In this document: in pieces, positions 35,480-47,338 of the stretch | Numbering within the stretch: position 1 is the stretch's first letter | Layout: every line of letters begins with the position of its first letter | Origin: Acanthosepion esculentum | Taxonomy: Eukaryota; Mollusca; Cephalopoda; Sepiida; Sepiidae | Reading direction: 5' to 3' | Assembly (NCBI GenBank): GCA_964036315.1 | Contig: OZ038509.1 | Coordinates: 31,543,732 to 31,607,731 of the forward strand | DNA: 64,000 bases | Notes under the pieces: model-generated | What the model saw: only the letters and a program-made list of their open reading frames with translations | Told to the model about the DNA's origin: nothing | Databases searched by the model: none | Made by a program: the position numbers and the translations under genes

Positions 35480-36870
35480 AAAGAGCATACATGAAAAAAT
35501 GCCCATAACTTAATAAAAACAAGGTTTTATCATCAAAATCTTTGTGTTATTATTAATAGGAAAGACCAAAGGATATTTTTATATAGAAATTTTTCTTAAT
35601 GCTTTGAAATTCTAGTTTAAAATCTTGTTTCCCTGGCATCAACAGGGAGCCATAAATCATTATGTTTGGAAATCATTCATGGGAATTCTTGCAAAAATCA
35701 AGTAGTTTACTTATACTTATTCACAAATGAATTAAATTAGTTTCTAAACATTTCTTTTTTAGAAAATCTTGGTAAAATATTTTTTTTCATTAAATTTCAC
35801 TTATTTATTTTTATGAATTTTCGAGAATATTTTTTGTAGCACTTAATGTTTATATAGTTATAAGGAAAAGTTCTAGATTTTAAATTTTTTATTTTTGGTC
35901 AGTTACAGAAAATCTGCTCTGAATCATAAAATAAAAAATGCAAACTAAGACAGAAATGCTTTTAATTGCTTTTATGAATAAAATATATTATAGACACTAT
36001 TGTATTAAGAAAAAAACATTTTCAATGAATAGTGAATTTTATAAGAATTCTCATTTTTTTAAAATTTTACTTATAATAATTTATAGTTTTAAATCCTTTT
36101 AAATCTGAATGAATTTGTAGTCAAGTTGTACTGTTATTAAATAAAATCTATATTTACTTATAAAACTTACTACAATTTATTGACTCCCAGCATTTTAAAA
36201 AGAATTTTTTATTTTTTTTTGTGCATATAAACATGCCGAATTTTGTAATACAGATATCCATACATGACATTATCAGAAATTAAGAGTAGTAACTATAGCA
36301 AATTTACATTTTATTCGTAATCTTCTAACATTTCCTTAACACATGTATTCATAAATAAGACTATAAAGTCAAAGTACCTAAAATTCAATAAAATATTAGA
36401 ATGTTTAAAATATTTTACATTTTTAAGATTACTAGGTAGTTACAAAGTTATCTAAAAAAGGCGTTTATGTTGTATTCATTATTCAGTTTTACAAGTATTT
36501 CCCCTCTTACATAAATCGTGCAAACATCAGGTTATCAATAGATGTGTCAACACTTCATAAAAACACCCACCTCCATGTTAAAAATCCTTTTCTGTAGTAT
36601 TTTAAACTAAAAATAAATAATAATTGTTTTAATTCAGATTAATTAAACTTAAATCAGTCTTCCTCAAATAAAGTTTCAAAAAAGTATATTTTATTTTTGA
36701 GAGATAAAATTTTAATAGAGACTTTGTGTTGACAGATTTATCAATATAGTCGATTTTATTGATTATAAATCATTCCAATCAATTTAAATTTGGTTTGAAA
36801 TACAGCAAAGCAAAGTAATTTTTGCAGCATTGGAAATATTAAATATTTTAATAATCTATGGTATATAGAG
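35480..36870 (+). repeat. Dispersed AT-rich repeat family 1, copy B
   Basis: Collinear with copy A (7640-9720) and uninterrupted where copy A carries its MITE (36664-36680). Best shared blocks are ATAAACATGCCGA at 36230, CATGACATTATCAGAAA at 36264 and 'CAGATTAATTAAACTTAAATCAG' at 36638. Confidence 0.6.
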
Positions 36871-37669
36871 ATGAAGTAAAGGCCAAATGTATTGTCTATA
36901 GTACCATTTATTGTTGGCTCCATTTGGTTACAGTGTTTAAAATGGTTGACTATCGTCATAGTTATTTTTTTTGTGATTTGAGATGTTCATACAGAGTTGT
37001 TGTGATCCTTCTGGTTGACGGAAATTAATTTGTTCCGTTCATCCTTTCTTCTTCTTTCTGTTCTGGAGTTGTACATCAGATCAAACTCACAACCGATGAA
37101 TCACCAACCCTTGTGTCTCGAACTGCTACCTCAAATCAAGTTCCTCTCCACTGCAGTGTCTCTAGTCTTTCTTCTAGTAGTTTTCTTCTTTTTATTGGGG
37201 CTGACACGTCTTTGATTTTTGGCAGGACGTGTTATCATTGGTTGATTTTTTTATGACGTTCACTGACCCACATAAACTAAGTCATGTTCATGTCCGTTAC
37301 TGAGGATAGGAACAATAGAAGGAAAGAAAGGAAAGGAAATATATAGAAGAGAAGGAGAGAGAGTTTTCTTTGTCATTCACTTAGTAAAGAGGAAAGTGTA
37401 TATTTTCGTATGATGTTACCCAATCCTACTACAAATCTATTTAGCTTGCAATTAAAACAAAAATAAAATCCTCAAGAAAGATTTTTTATTTTTAAAATTC
37501 ATTTTTTTTTTAAACCTTAAGTTGAGTATCACTATTTTTTTAGTTCCTACTTGAGACAAAAAAAAATGTATCAAAATATGTTCCAGAATTAACTTTATTT
37601 TATTTTTTTTTAAATCTTCATGATCAACAACAAAAATATTACAGAAAAATAATTAATTTACAAAAAATA
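36871..37669. other. Intergenic stretch, no recognised gene
   Basis: 36990-37260 is less AT-rich, with a 66-codon plus-strand frame at 37015-37215 (hydrophobic end) that I do not recognise. 37315-37350 is a GGAAAGAAAGGAAAGG purine run. Confidence 0.35.
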
Positions 37670-37780
37670 AAAAAATGATTCTTTTTTTAATACTGTCCTC
37701 CTATACTATATAGGGGGACAGTATTAAAAAAAGAATCATTTTTTCCATTTGTAAGTATAGGGCCTATACTTACAAATGGA
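37670..37780. repeat. Two abutting palindromes
   Basis: 37670-37698 is the exact reverse complement of 37716-37744 (29-bp arms, extending inward almost to the centre with one mismatch). Immediately next, 37744-37761 is the exact reverse complement of 37763-37780 with a single-base centre. Confidence 0.95.
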
Positions 37781-37983
37781 AGCAAATGCAGTCTAGAGCT
37801 GTCAACATAAATTTGCGTCAGGAACAAATCACCTCATTCACCCAAATTGATTTTTGACTATCGATGCTATAAAAATACATCTTATTTGGCAATTTGTTTT
37901 TTGTGTATTTAAATAATATTTAAAGATGAAAAACTAAGTAGAATTGTCTTGATATTAAGATTATTTTGTTTTTATTTGTTTGC

Positions 37984-38048
37984 AGTTTTTTTACAACTCT
38001 ACGTAGAGTTGTAAAAAAACTAAATGAAAGATGCATGTATGCATCTTT
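37984..38048. repeat. Two further perfect palindromes
   Basis: 37984-38002 and 38003-38021 are exact 19-bp arms with no loop. 38027-38036 and 38039-38048 are exact 10-bp arms with a 2-base loop. Confidence 0.95.
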
Positions 38049-38441
38049 AGTTACTCAATCCGATTGAATCAATCGTTAGTGTGTAACAAACAAAACAAAA
38101 CTAAAATGAATTTTCTGTCAATCAGATCGCAGCTATTGTGACTTAATTCGATATTTATTTATTAAAGTGGTGTTTTTTTCTTCACAAGACGCAAATTTGG
38201 GCTCTTTTGTCGTGAAAGTAAGACAATTTGTAAGAAAAAAAAACTCTTTTAAAAAGAGTCTTTTTAAAATTTTTCTATAAAAAGTTTTAAGATTTTCGTT
38301 GAGGATGCCGAAAGTCTAGGGTCAACACAATTTATCCTACATATCTTTATAATATGCACTTCTCCAACTTGAGTGACTCTTTGGATGACCAATAGAAAAA
38401 CAATTTTTTTCATCAGACGGTGCGTGATCGGGTAAATAAAA

Positions 38442-38463
38442 ACTTCCGGTCTAAACCGGAAGT
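38442..38463. promoter_or_regulatory. Inverted pair of ETS-type motifs upstream of THOC3
   Basis: ACTTCCGG and CCGGAAGT face each other across TCTAAA, forming a near-perfect palindrome 23 bases before the ATG. CCGGAAGT is the consensus bound by ETS factors such as GABP/ELK and is common in promoters of TATA-less housekeeping genes. Function here is inferred from sequence and position. Confidence 0.6.
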
Positions 38464-38486
38464 GTACAGGTACAATAATAAAGAAA

Positions 38487-38663
38487 ATGGCTGCTTACAT
38501 GGAGAGTATGCAGCGGGTTTTCCAAAATTGTGGCAAAGTAAAAGATATTTTAGCCCATTCTGCTAAAGTACATTCGGTAGCTTGGAGCTGTGACGGCAGA
38601 AAGTTAGCATCTGGTTCTTTTGACAAAACTGTTACCATCTTTAGTTTAGAGAGAGAACGTTTG
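38487..38663 (+). CDS. THOC3: THOC3 exon 1 (coding part)
   Basis: Codons 1-59, from MAAYMESMQRVF to SLERERL, holding the first WD repeat. The donor is TTG|GTAAGT, phase 0. The ATG follows AAGAAA and is the first in frame after stops upstream. Confidence 0.93.
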
Positions 38664-38788
38664 GTAAGTGTTTTGTAACTTTTTTGTTTATAAACTACAT
38701 TGCGTTTGTTTTTAAATTTTATTAGATTTTTTTACAATATCTAAGAAATTAATTTATATTTATTTCTGTCTGTCTACGAAGGAATTTA

Positions 38789-39310
38789 GGTAAATTTTCA
38801 TTTTAACACCCGAGCTCTAAATTCACTGCTGAATGGGCATATTTACTTCCTTTCCTTGCAGAAATTAGTACCCTCTAAAAATTAATGCACAAACTTGTTA
38901 AAGTAGATGGGTTGATTCTATTTTTTCATTAGTTTTTTCATTTGTCCCCTTCTTCTATACAGAAAGAAACACCCTCCCCTAACCTTAACACCTAACCCTA
39001 AAGAAGGGAACAAAATAAAAAAAAATCATTAAAAATTACTACTTCAATTGCCCTAATCTTTTTGGGATTAGAACGATTAATTTTTCTTTTCCTTCTTCAT
39101 AAAAAAAATTACTTTGTTATTCTTTTATTTGTCGATGTTTACATATATTTGAATGAAAGTTAACTTTCTTCTTAAATTAAGTTAAGTACAAAAAAAATTT
39201 TTTTTTAAATCGCTTAACGGAAGCGCGTACTAATTTTTGCAAGGAATAGGAAGTAAATAGGCCCATTCAGCAGTGAATTTAGCGCTCGGGTGTTAAAATG
39301 AAAATTTACC
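38789..39310. mobile_element. Fold-back MITE, family 'GGTAAAT', copy 3, in THOC3 intron 1
   Basis: The first ~85 bases (GGTAAATTTTCATTTTAACA, CCCGAGC, CTAAATTCACTGCTGAATGG, then TATTTACTTCCT) recur inverted at the end. The element is flanked by a perfect 8-bp duplication, GGAATTTA (38781-38788 and 39311-39318). The interior shares GAAAGTTAACTTTCTTCTTAA and the CCTAACCCTAA motif with copy 1. There is no open frame for a transposase. Confidence 0.9.
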
Positions 39311-39559
39311 GGAATTTATACAGCTGAAAAAATATTTTCATGAAAGACGAAATGAAATGTTTGTTGAGATATAGCCCCTTTTACTTTTAAAAAAAGTTAA
39401 AAACTGATCAGTTTTTCAGTTACTCTTTCTTCTTATGTTTAGATTTTAGAATAAATATTCATTCAATCCACATTTTTATCGGATATCTATAAATGCAATA
39501 TTAGTCAAATTAAAATACCATTGTGATGACATGTCTAAGTGAGGTACCGCCAAAAATGA

Positions 39560-40210
39560 ATGTGGTTTTTTTTTTCCGAAAGAAAAAGAAAAAAAAATTT
39601 GCTACGCACTGTTTTTAAAAAAAAATTACCAAAAATTAGGGAATTGTCTGATTTAAATGAAATGTTCAGAACTTCTTCATTAATGAATGAATTGTATAGT
39701 GGTTTGGTTCTTTTATTAGAAAGCAGTGTAGAAATATTTTGACCCCATTTTAATAAAAATACTTCTCATTTTTATTTTGGGTAATAATGACAAATATTTT
39801 TTTTTTAGTTTATAAAGAGAAATCACTGAAGAGATAATTTCAGGTAAAAAAAAACAAAAAACTTTTGCAATATCAAATCAGAAAATCTTGAAAATTTAAT
39901 TTGAAGCATTACAAAAATAAAAATTTACTAAAACTCAAAACATAATTTTTGTTGAGATTTGGTACTTGCATAATTTAATAAAAGTAAAAGACATTATTTT
40001 CTTTTTTTTGACAGAATATTAATTTTTGAAAAAATTACTTGTAATTTTAAAGTGGGATTTTTTTAAAATTTTTTAAAATCCTTCTGTTTGCTGATGGCAA
40101 AAAAAGATCTTTTTACTTTTATTAAAGATGTTTGAAAAATTGAAAATGTAAAAGTTTGATGGCATTTTCACATCAGACATATTTTTAAAATAATTTATTC
40201 ACAACTGTTA
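39560..40210 (+). repeat. Dispersed AT-rich repeat family 2, copy in THOC3 intron 1
   Basis: Collinear with 33540-34150 (see that entry). Shared tail: TTTTATTAAAGATGTTTGAA then AAATTGAAAATG. Confidence 0.55.
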
Positions 40211-40379
40211 GATTATTTTTGGGTATGGAAGATCAAATAAGGAATAATTAAATTCTGAATTGACTCCCTGTTGATTATATAAGGTTAATTATATATTATG
40301 TCTGGAATTTTTTAGAATATTGACATTGTTAACTGAAAGAAAGTAAAGTGAAGGCAATCAGTTCATTAAGTTTTTATCA

Positions 40380-41110
40380 ATTTTAGGATAGGAACATTGT
40401 ATCATGTGATCCCATCAATGTAGTTTCACTCTGACAGTAAGGAAGTTATGATGTTGAGAACATTGGTGAAAGAAAATGAAGTAGATAGCACCCCAGTGAT
40501 GATCATAAACACTGCTAATAAAACCATATGGGTGTCACCTGAGATGGAGCTGAAAAATGTGAAGAACCAAGTTAGGTACAAAAAGGAAATGACAATTAGC
40601 GAAGATGAGCTTGTGGTTCCAGTAGACTTTATCTCGGTTACGAAGTTAACGTGGAGATGATAGCAATTCTGATAAGAACCCATACCATAAAAATGAAAAC
40701 TGGCACCAACTCGACAGTAAAATTAAGACCGTATAGGACACCCATTCACAAAAGTAAATATTATCTTCAATTTTATTATTTGCTGAAATGTTGTCATTTA
40801 TTCTTTGATTATTTCTTTCAGTTTAATTTAACTTGCTTTTTAATGTAACTACTCAGACCTTCATTTAACCATTTGTTCTGCCAGTAAACAATGTGAATCA
40901 GAAAGAAAAGAACCTTTTGGTGAGAAAATATTACTACCAATACTTGATATTAATATTATTCATTATATCACTACTGATTTTACTAATGTATGTAAATAAA
41001 GCATCAAAGATGGCAGTTCCAGGTGTTGGAGAAAATAAAGAATAACACTATATAGTTAGAACAGATCTTTGCATCTTCCCAGCTCAGTAAAAAACAAGAG
41101 AACAAAAAAC
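40380..41110 (+). other. Intron 1 segment with an unrecognised 70-codon frame
   Basis: 40448-40660 reads MMLRTLVKENEVDSTPVMII... and ends ...VPVDFISVTKLTWR, with a shifted continuation to about 40760. It looks like a protein fragment rather than random AT-rich sequence (balanced residue use), perhaps from a TE. I do not recognise the family. Confidence 0.25.
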
Positions 41111-41792
41111 TGTCATATTAGGGGAGGTTTGTTTTTAAGGTAAAAAGATGTGAATTTGAATTTTGCCAAAAGCCTATTTTATTTCAGGTTTTTCCTGTTA
41201 CTAATGGCTACAGAATAATAGACTGAATAATTGCAATAAAAAGCTATTGAAATTGAGATGGCACAAATATTCATTAAATAATAAAAAAAAAAATTGGTCA
41301 GTGTATATCAAAACAAAAAACACTTTAGTTTTTGTCTGAAATCTTGTAAATTGCTAATATGAATTTTTCAGATGTTTTTATCCCTTCTTTTTTTCCTTCT
41401 ACTTTCATATTTCAGTTGGTTCGTTCTTTGCCCAAATATACAACTATTCATTCTACATTGAGCAAATAGCAGGCAAAAGTTTCACACTTTTAAGAAAACT
41501 GCAAAGTTAACAGATTGAAACATAAAATGAGAATAAGAAAAAAACAAAGATGATGGTTTAAAAAATTAATTTTATATTAGCTTTCCTATTGGAAAAGATC
41601 TTTCGAGGTTTTGAACCGAATTGTCTCCCTTCTGCTGATGAAGCCTCAACTTATTCAAATTTTAATTTTCAATTTAACGTTTCTCAATCCTTTTCAGGAA
41701 GTGCCTTTCGCTAACATTGTTGATTTACCAGAATTTTTCTGTCATATATTTAGGATTGCTCATCATCATTTTTGTTTTTAATGTAGCTGAAA

Positions 41793-41796
<4 letters not shown>

Positions 41797-41828
<32 letters not shown>
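41797..41828 (+). repeat. 32-T tract in front of THOC3 exon 2
   Basis: An uninterrupted run of 32 T, then CTTAATTTAG and the exon. It serves as, or extends, the polypyrimidine tract. Confidence 0.95.
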
Positions 41829-41838
41829 CTTAATTTAG

Positions 41839-41995
41839 AACAAAGATTTTACATTCCGGGGACATGGTGATAGTGTTGATCAATTGTGCTGGCACCCAAG
41901 CAATCCTGATCACTTAGTCACAGCCAGTGGAGATAAAACTGTCAGAATATGGGATGCTCGAATCAACAAATCTGTGGCAACAGTCAATACCAGAG
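41839..41995 (+). CDS. THOC3: THOC3 exon 2
   Basis: NKDFTFRGHGDSVDQLCWHP to KSVATVNTRG (last codon split). Acceptor TTTAG|AACAAA; donor AGAG|GTATCA, phase 1. Contains the WD motif TVRIWDAR. Confidence 0.95.
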
Positions 41996-42171
41996 GTATC
42001 ACTGTCAAGCTTTTTTAAGCCTCCTCTACATAGTCTGTGTGCAAGGAAAATAGTGTTATCACATTATTAAATGAAGGGAATAATTTAAGTATCCTTTTGA
42101 AATCCAATTTTTTGCTCTCAGCACAAGTTTTGAAGATACTGGTTAAACTCTAATCCTCAATTTTATAGGAG

Positions 42172-42285
42172 ATCTTACAGCTATATTATATTGAAATGCC
42201 AGTTGCTGTATGATCACTGAAGTTAAGCAAAATCAAGCCTGGTTTTAACCAAGATGGGTGACCACTTAGGAATTCCAGAAGCTTT
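42172..42285 (+). pseudogene. 5S rRNA-like pseudogene or 5S-derived SINE head, in THOC3 intron 2
   Basis: About 114 bases follow the order of animal 5S rRNA. There is a degenerate 5' part (CTTACAGCTATATTATATTG), then GATCACTGAAGTTAAGCA, TCAAGCCTGGTT, GATGGGTGACCACTTAGGAA and a final CCAGAAGCTTTT. The internal control regions (AGTTAAGCA and GATGGGTGACC) are recognisable but the flanking positions have decayed. Such copies occur as 5S pseudogenes or as the head of SINE3-type elements; a SINE body downstream is not clear. Confidence 0.65.
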
Positions 42286-43230
42286 TGAGTGTAGTGGATA
42301 ACAGCATGAAATTGGAGAGCAGAGTTCCAATTCTAAACAGATTTGTTATACAGGAATCAAATCCCTTGATTAATGCATTTTCAATGAAATTTTTATATAC
42401 CAAAATTTGATTAGTGCACACATAATACTCAATTAGTGTAGTAAAATATTCTTCAGTTTAACCATAGTAATTGAAAATTGATATTTTTATAGTTACAAAT
42501 TAGCTGCACTAATTAAGGGATTCCTGTATTCACTTACAAGCAAATACCCTTGGGAAAGGTATGAGTTCACCTCTTCTCCCCCCCCCAGCTATGGGTTAAT
42601 TATTTCCGAAAAGTTCTTGGAATTTAAAAATATTTTCTGGCTTTAAATAACCTGTAAAAAGTTGATAAGCTGTAAACAAAAAATAAACAAATCAATCGAT
42701 GAAATTTATAGGAAATGATAATAACTGGAATGGAAGTTTTTGGCTCCACAAATCTACCAGTCTCCAATGTGCAAAGATTAACATTTAAGACACTGAATTA
42801 AATCAGTCAATATATTACATCATTGCAAAAGTTTGTGTCTGATTTTCATTCTTTTTAATTTTCTAATCAGGCATTAATATTATAGCAGTCAGACTTTGAA
42901 CATGTATTGAATGAAGCTGGGAATTTTATTTAAAAAAATCTCCTGTAGAATGATATAACACTTAGATACACGTGTTAAAAAGAACATTTTCTGAATTACA
43001 GTCTTTAGTATATTTGCTCTTTTTTTTTCTTTATAAAGTGAATGCTCTTCCTATTTTTATTAAGTATATAATTTCTACACACTTGTCGCCCACCAGCATT
43101 TTGTCTTCTGTAATATTTTTGTACGGAATATATAAAAAAAACAAAAACATCTTGGATTGTCAAACTATGTTCTGGTAGTTCCTCTTGCCTTTCTTCAGCT
43201 TTTTGATTCTTGTGTGTCAGTGAAATAAAA

Positions 43231-43248
43231 ACACACACACACACACAC
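43231..43248. repeat. (AC)n microsatellite in intron 2
   Basis: Nine AC dinucleotides. Confidence 0.9.
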
Positions 43249-43353
43249 GATATGATATATCTGTTTGAGTTTCATTTAATGTTATCCTAGTTAACAACTT
43301 TATTTTTTTTAACAAGCAAAAAAAAAAAACATATATAAAATTACTTCTTCTAG

Positions 43354-43558
43354 GTGAAAACATCAACATATGTTGGTCTCCAGATGGAAGCACCATTGCA
43401 GTTGGCAACAAAGAAGACCTTGTTACTTTCATAGATGCAAGGACACATAGGTCTCGAGCTGAGGAGCAGTTCAAGTTTGAAGTCAATGAGATTTCATGGA
43501 ATAACCAAGGGGATCTTTTTTTTCTGACCAGTGGTCAAGGAAGTATACACATTTTGAG
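43354..43558 (+). CDS. THOC3: THOC3 exon 3
   Basis: GENINICWSPDGSTIAVGNK to the first two bases of the serine codon after SIHIL. Acceptor CTTCTAG|GTGAAA; donor TGAG|GTTAGT, phase 2. Confidence 0.95.
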
Positions 43559-44082
43559 GTTAGTTGTTGTTTTGTATTTAATACCTTGAAATCAATTGCA
43601 AATTCTGCAGGTTAATTTTATAATTTAAAAACAAGCTCAAAGTAATTTATTTAATAAAATAGAAAAATACTTATATTGTGGCTTATCCATTTAAAAGTTT
43701 TCAAGAACTTTGATTTTTGTGGAAAATATTTCTTTTCTTCTATACCATTTTTCTCTTGATATTTTTCTCTGTGATATTGGATTTTTATGAATATCTTATT
43801 TATATTGATTTATTGTGAATATCTTTTTGTTCTTCACACAATTTGGAAAGATGCTATGTTTGATTCTCAGCTTTATAGAAAATGATAACAACCAGAATAG
43901 TTTTCACTTTTGTCTTATAAAACAACAAGAGTGTTTTGCAATATTTTAGTTGTGGAAAAAGTAGGAAAACTTTGCCTAACAAGTCCCAATTTTGTTGAAA
44001 GTTTAGCATTGGTCTTTCTTTTAATTGAAAATATATTTTGATGATTTTCTTTTCAAAATATCTCCTTTCCATTTTTTGTCAG

Positions 44083-44244
44083 TTATCCAGACTTGAAATT
44101 GCAATACGTCTTGAATGCTCACCCTGCCAACTGCATCTGCATTGAATTTGACCCCACAGGAACTTATTTTGCCACTGGCAGTGCTGATGCTCTGGTTAGT
44201 TTATGGGATGTTGATCAACTTGTTTGTGTGAGAACATTTGCTAG
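44083..44244 (+). CDS. THOC3: THOC3 exon 4
   Basis: YPDLKLQYVLNAHPANCICI to CVRTFA and a split arginine codon. Acceptor TTTGTCAG|TTATCC; donor CTAG|GTAAGT. Confidence 0.95.
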
Positions 44245-44379
44245 GTAAGTAAAAACCATTTGAGAATTTACTCTTGAAAAATGTTCTTCTTTTCTTCCAC
44301 AATCATACTTTCATCCTGTCCTCAGAATCTCTATAAAGATTTTGAAAACTTGAGTTTTTACTGATTGCTAGAATAGGGG

Positions 44380-44412
44380 AAGGATTTGTGTGTGTGTGTG
44401 CGTGTGTGTGTG
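44380..44412. repeat. (TG)n microsatellite in intron 4
   Basis: TG repeat with one CG interruption at about 44401. Confidence 0.85.
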
Positions 44413-44974
44413 GAAAAAAAATAAGAGAGAGATGAACTTTTAAGTTTGTAATGAAGCTTTATTCAAACTGCGCACGTGAAGTCCGACCATCAATTTTTAC
44501 AGTAGAGTAATTCCAAGGGGAGACAACTTGGATTGATGTCTCCACAATCTTAAAAAAAATCTTATAGGATTGGAAGTTGAATTGGAAAAGCGAGGAGTAT
44601 GTTGAATCAAGAGTTGATTACACAACACTTCTAATTTTCATTGCCTGCTGTCCTATATATTTACATTTTTCAAGACCCCATGCCAGGTTGGTCTCTAGCA
44701 GTAAACTACTGCTTAGTGTGATTTCTAAAACAGTGTAGGCATATTCTAGCATACAATACACCTGTTTTGTGACATTTTTATTATATGCTGAGGTATCATT
44801 TAACTTGTTCTGCAGTAGCGACTGATTGAAACTAAAATGGTATTTCTCATGAGGAATCAATCACCATCAGAATCTTTATAGTTAGTTATTTCCAATAAAT
44901 GGCAATTTCCCTATTTTTTCCAAAAATGGGTCAGCACAGCCAGGAAACAGCGATAGCATTGAAATTTATATGAA

Positions 44975-46270
44975 GCACAAAGATTTTCTAAAAAAGAACA
45001 TGCACAATGAAAAATGAGCCAAACTTAATAAAAACAAAGTTTTATCATTAAAATTGTTATTATTAAAGGGAAAGTTCAAATGATTTTTTTATTAGATTTT
45101 TTTTTTTTTAATCCTTTGAAGTTTTTTGTCTTTTTTTTTTTTTTTTTTTTTGCACCAAAAGGTGACCATAAATTAGTATAATTACTTCCTTACTTTTCCA
45201 AACATCAGGCTGCTATCAATAAATCATTCAACATGTCAGTAAAACAGTCCTCCAGATTAAGAAATATTTGTCTTTTTTCTTTTTCTATGTTTTATGCTAA
45301 ATTAGTTTAAAAGTTATCTGGCGGTAAATAAGCTAGCTCCTTCAGAGTGCTCTTGATTGGACCTTCAGCTTGTTCAGGAATTTGAGAATCCCTAATTTTT
45401 TGCATATTTTTGGCATTGGAAGCTCTCCTGGCTGCTGTTTAATCTGGGTTTTCATTTGGACTTTCTTTGCTTCAGCCTTGGCTCTTTTGTTTGCAATCTG
45501 CTCCTCTGTAGGCAGAGATTTCTTTTTGCAGGGCATACTGCGGGTGTATGTGATAGACAACAATAAACTACAGAAAAACTCAAAATTGATTGCTGCATTT
45601 AAGTATTGCATTAATATTTAAGCTTACCTTTTAAAAGTTCAACAATAATTCTTCTGCCACCACTTAATTTAAAGACAGTTTGATGTATGCAGGTCCTTAC
45701 TTTCCATATAAACAATTATTTTTATTTCATGGGTGACTTTGGCTGAATTTTGCAATTAATTTCAATTATTCCCAAATCTATTTCCAAGGTATAAAAGTTA
45801 CTGTACATAAAAATTTGTTGCAAAAAAAGAAAAAATCACATAAAAATATCGCCAAACACAATCGCAGTAATGAAAACTTGGGAATTTCAGGATTGTGGAT
45901 CTGGCGCAAAATGTTTTTAATTTGCTCATAGAGTCGACCTGATGTTGGGCTATGGCCTATCAGAGTAAAGTTGAAAAACTGTGACGCACTGACATTCGCA
46001 TTTATTTATATAGAAGTAATATTTGTTTCAAATAAGATTAATTATACATTGTTTGATAATTTTCCTCAAATAATGTTTCATAGAATTATATTTTATTTTT
46101 GAAAAGTTTTTTTTTAAAAAATACTAGTTTGTGGTTACAGATATATAAATATGAATGAATTTATTGATTTTACTGAGGCAAAAAAGGAAGAAAGATTCCA
46201 ATCAATCTAAATTCTCTTTGAAATACACCAAAGTATCTGGATTACTGGGAATAGTAAATTTAATCTATTA
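44975..46270 (+). repeat. Dispersed AT-rich repeat family 1, copy C (interrupted), in intron 4
   Basis: 44990-45175 matches the family start (CTTAATAAAAACAAAGTTTTATCAT). 45985-46270 matches its end (AATATTTGTTTCAAATAAGA, CCTCAAATAATGTTTCA, ACTGGGAATAGTAAAT). The ~800 bases between hold an unrecognised 89-codon minus-strand frame (45342-45611), lysine-rich. Confidence 0.5.
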
Positions 46271-47338
46271 GGTATCAGTTTTTATTGGAGGTACCTGCAT
46301 GTATGTTGTATATTTCACCTTTCACAAAATGAGTCAAAGGGGTCAAAATCCTTGGAATTGATCCCTCATCCGGTAAGGGAAGACATGAGTGACAGGTATC
46401 ATTGTACTGTACTTCAGCGACTGTTCACCTCAAACAAAAAATAATTCTCAGGTCATGAACTGTTAGAACACTAAATCAATGTGGCCAGTTAGAAAATATA
46501 AAGTAGGAAATGAACAGATTAAATGTTTATATATTATGCATATGTGAAACAAGGCGGGCAAACAATAGAAAATTTTGTCACAGGATCATAAATACATGTA
46601 GAAAGAAAAATATGAGAGAGGTAGGACTGGTATTAGACCAAGACATGAAAAAATGTGTTCTGGGATGCTGTCAATTATCTGAAAGAATTCTTGCTATTAA
46701 ACTGAAAGGAAAGCCTTTCAACATATCCATCATAGTTGGATATGCACTAAATGCACAAAGTACAGAAGAAATTGAAAGGTTTTACTCTATACTAGACAAT
46801 GCCAAGTTTCAATGCAAATCACAAGAAATTACAATCATCATGGAGGACCTGAATGCTAAATTAGGTAAGGTGAGAGATGGTGAAATACTAGGCAAATTTG
46901 GACTAGGAACTCATAATGAATGCAGTGAAAAATAAGTCCAATGGTGAACAGAAACAAAAATCATATTGACTATATAACTATCGATAAGAGATTCAAGAAT
47001 GCAGTTTTACAATGCAAAACATTCCCAAGTCACAACTGCAGGAACGATCATATGATATGTAAGCTTAGAGTAAAACTATGGAAAATGAAGAGGGCCAAAG
47101 CAGCATCCAAATTGAATATGACAAATTCCTGAATGACCTGAATGTAAAGGAAAAATATGTGGAGAGTGTTGAAAGCAGATACAATGAGCAAAAAGAGAAT
47201 GGAAACTTGAAATGGGACACATTTGCTAACATCAGCAATCTCAAAGAAAACAAGAATGGATGATAGATGAAATTCTCAACAGGATGAAAAGCAGACAAAA
47301 AAGACAATGTCAAAGTACGGCACAGAATATAGTACTCT

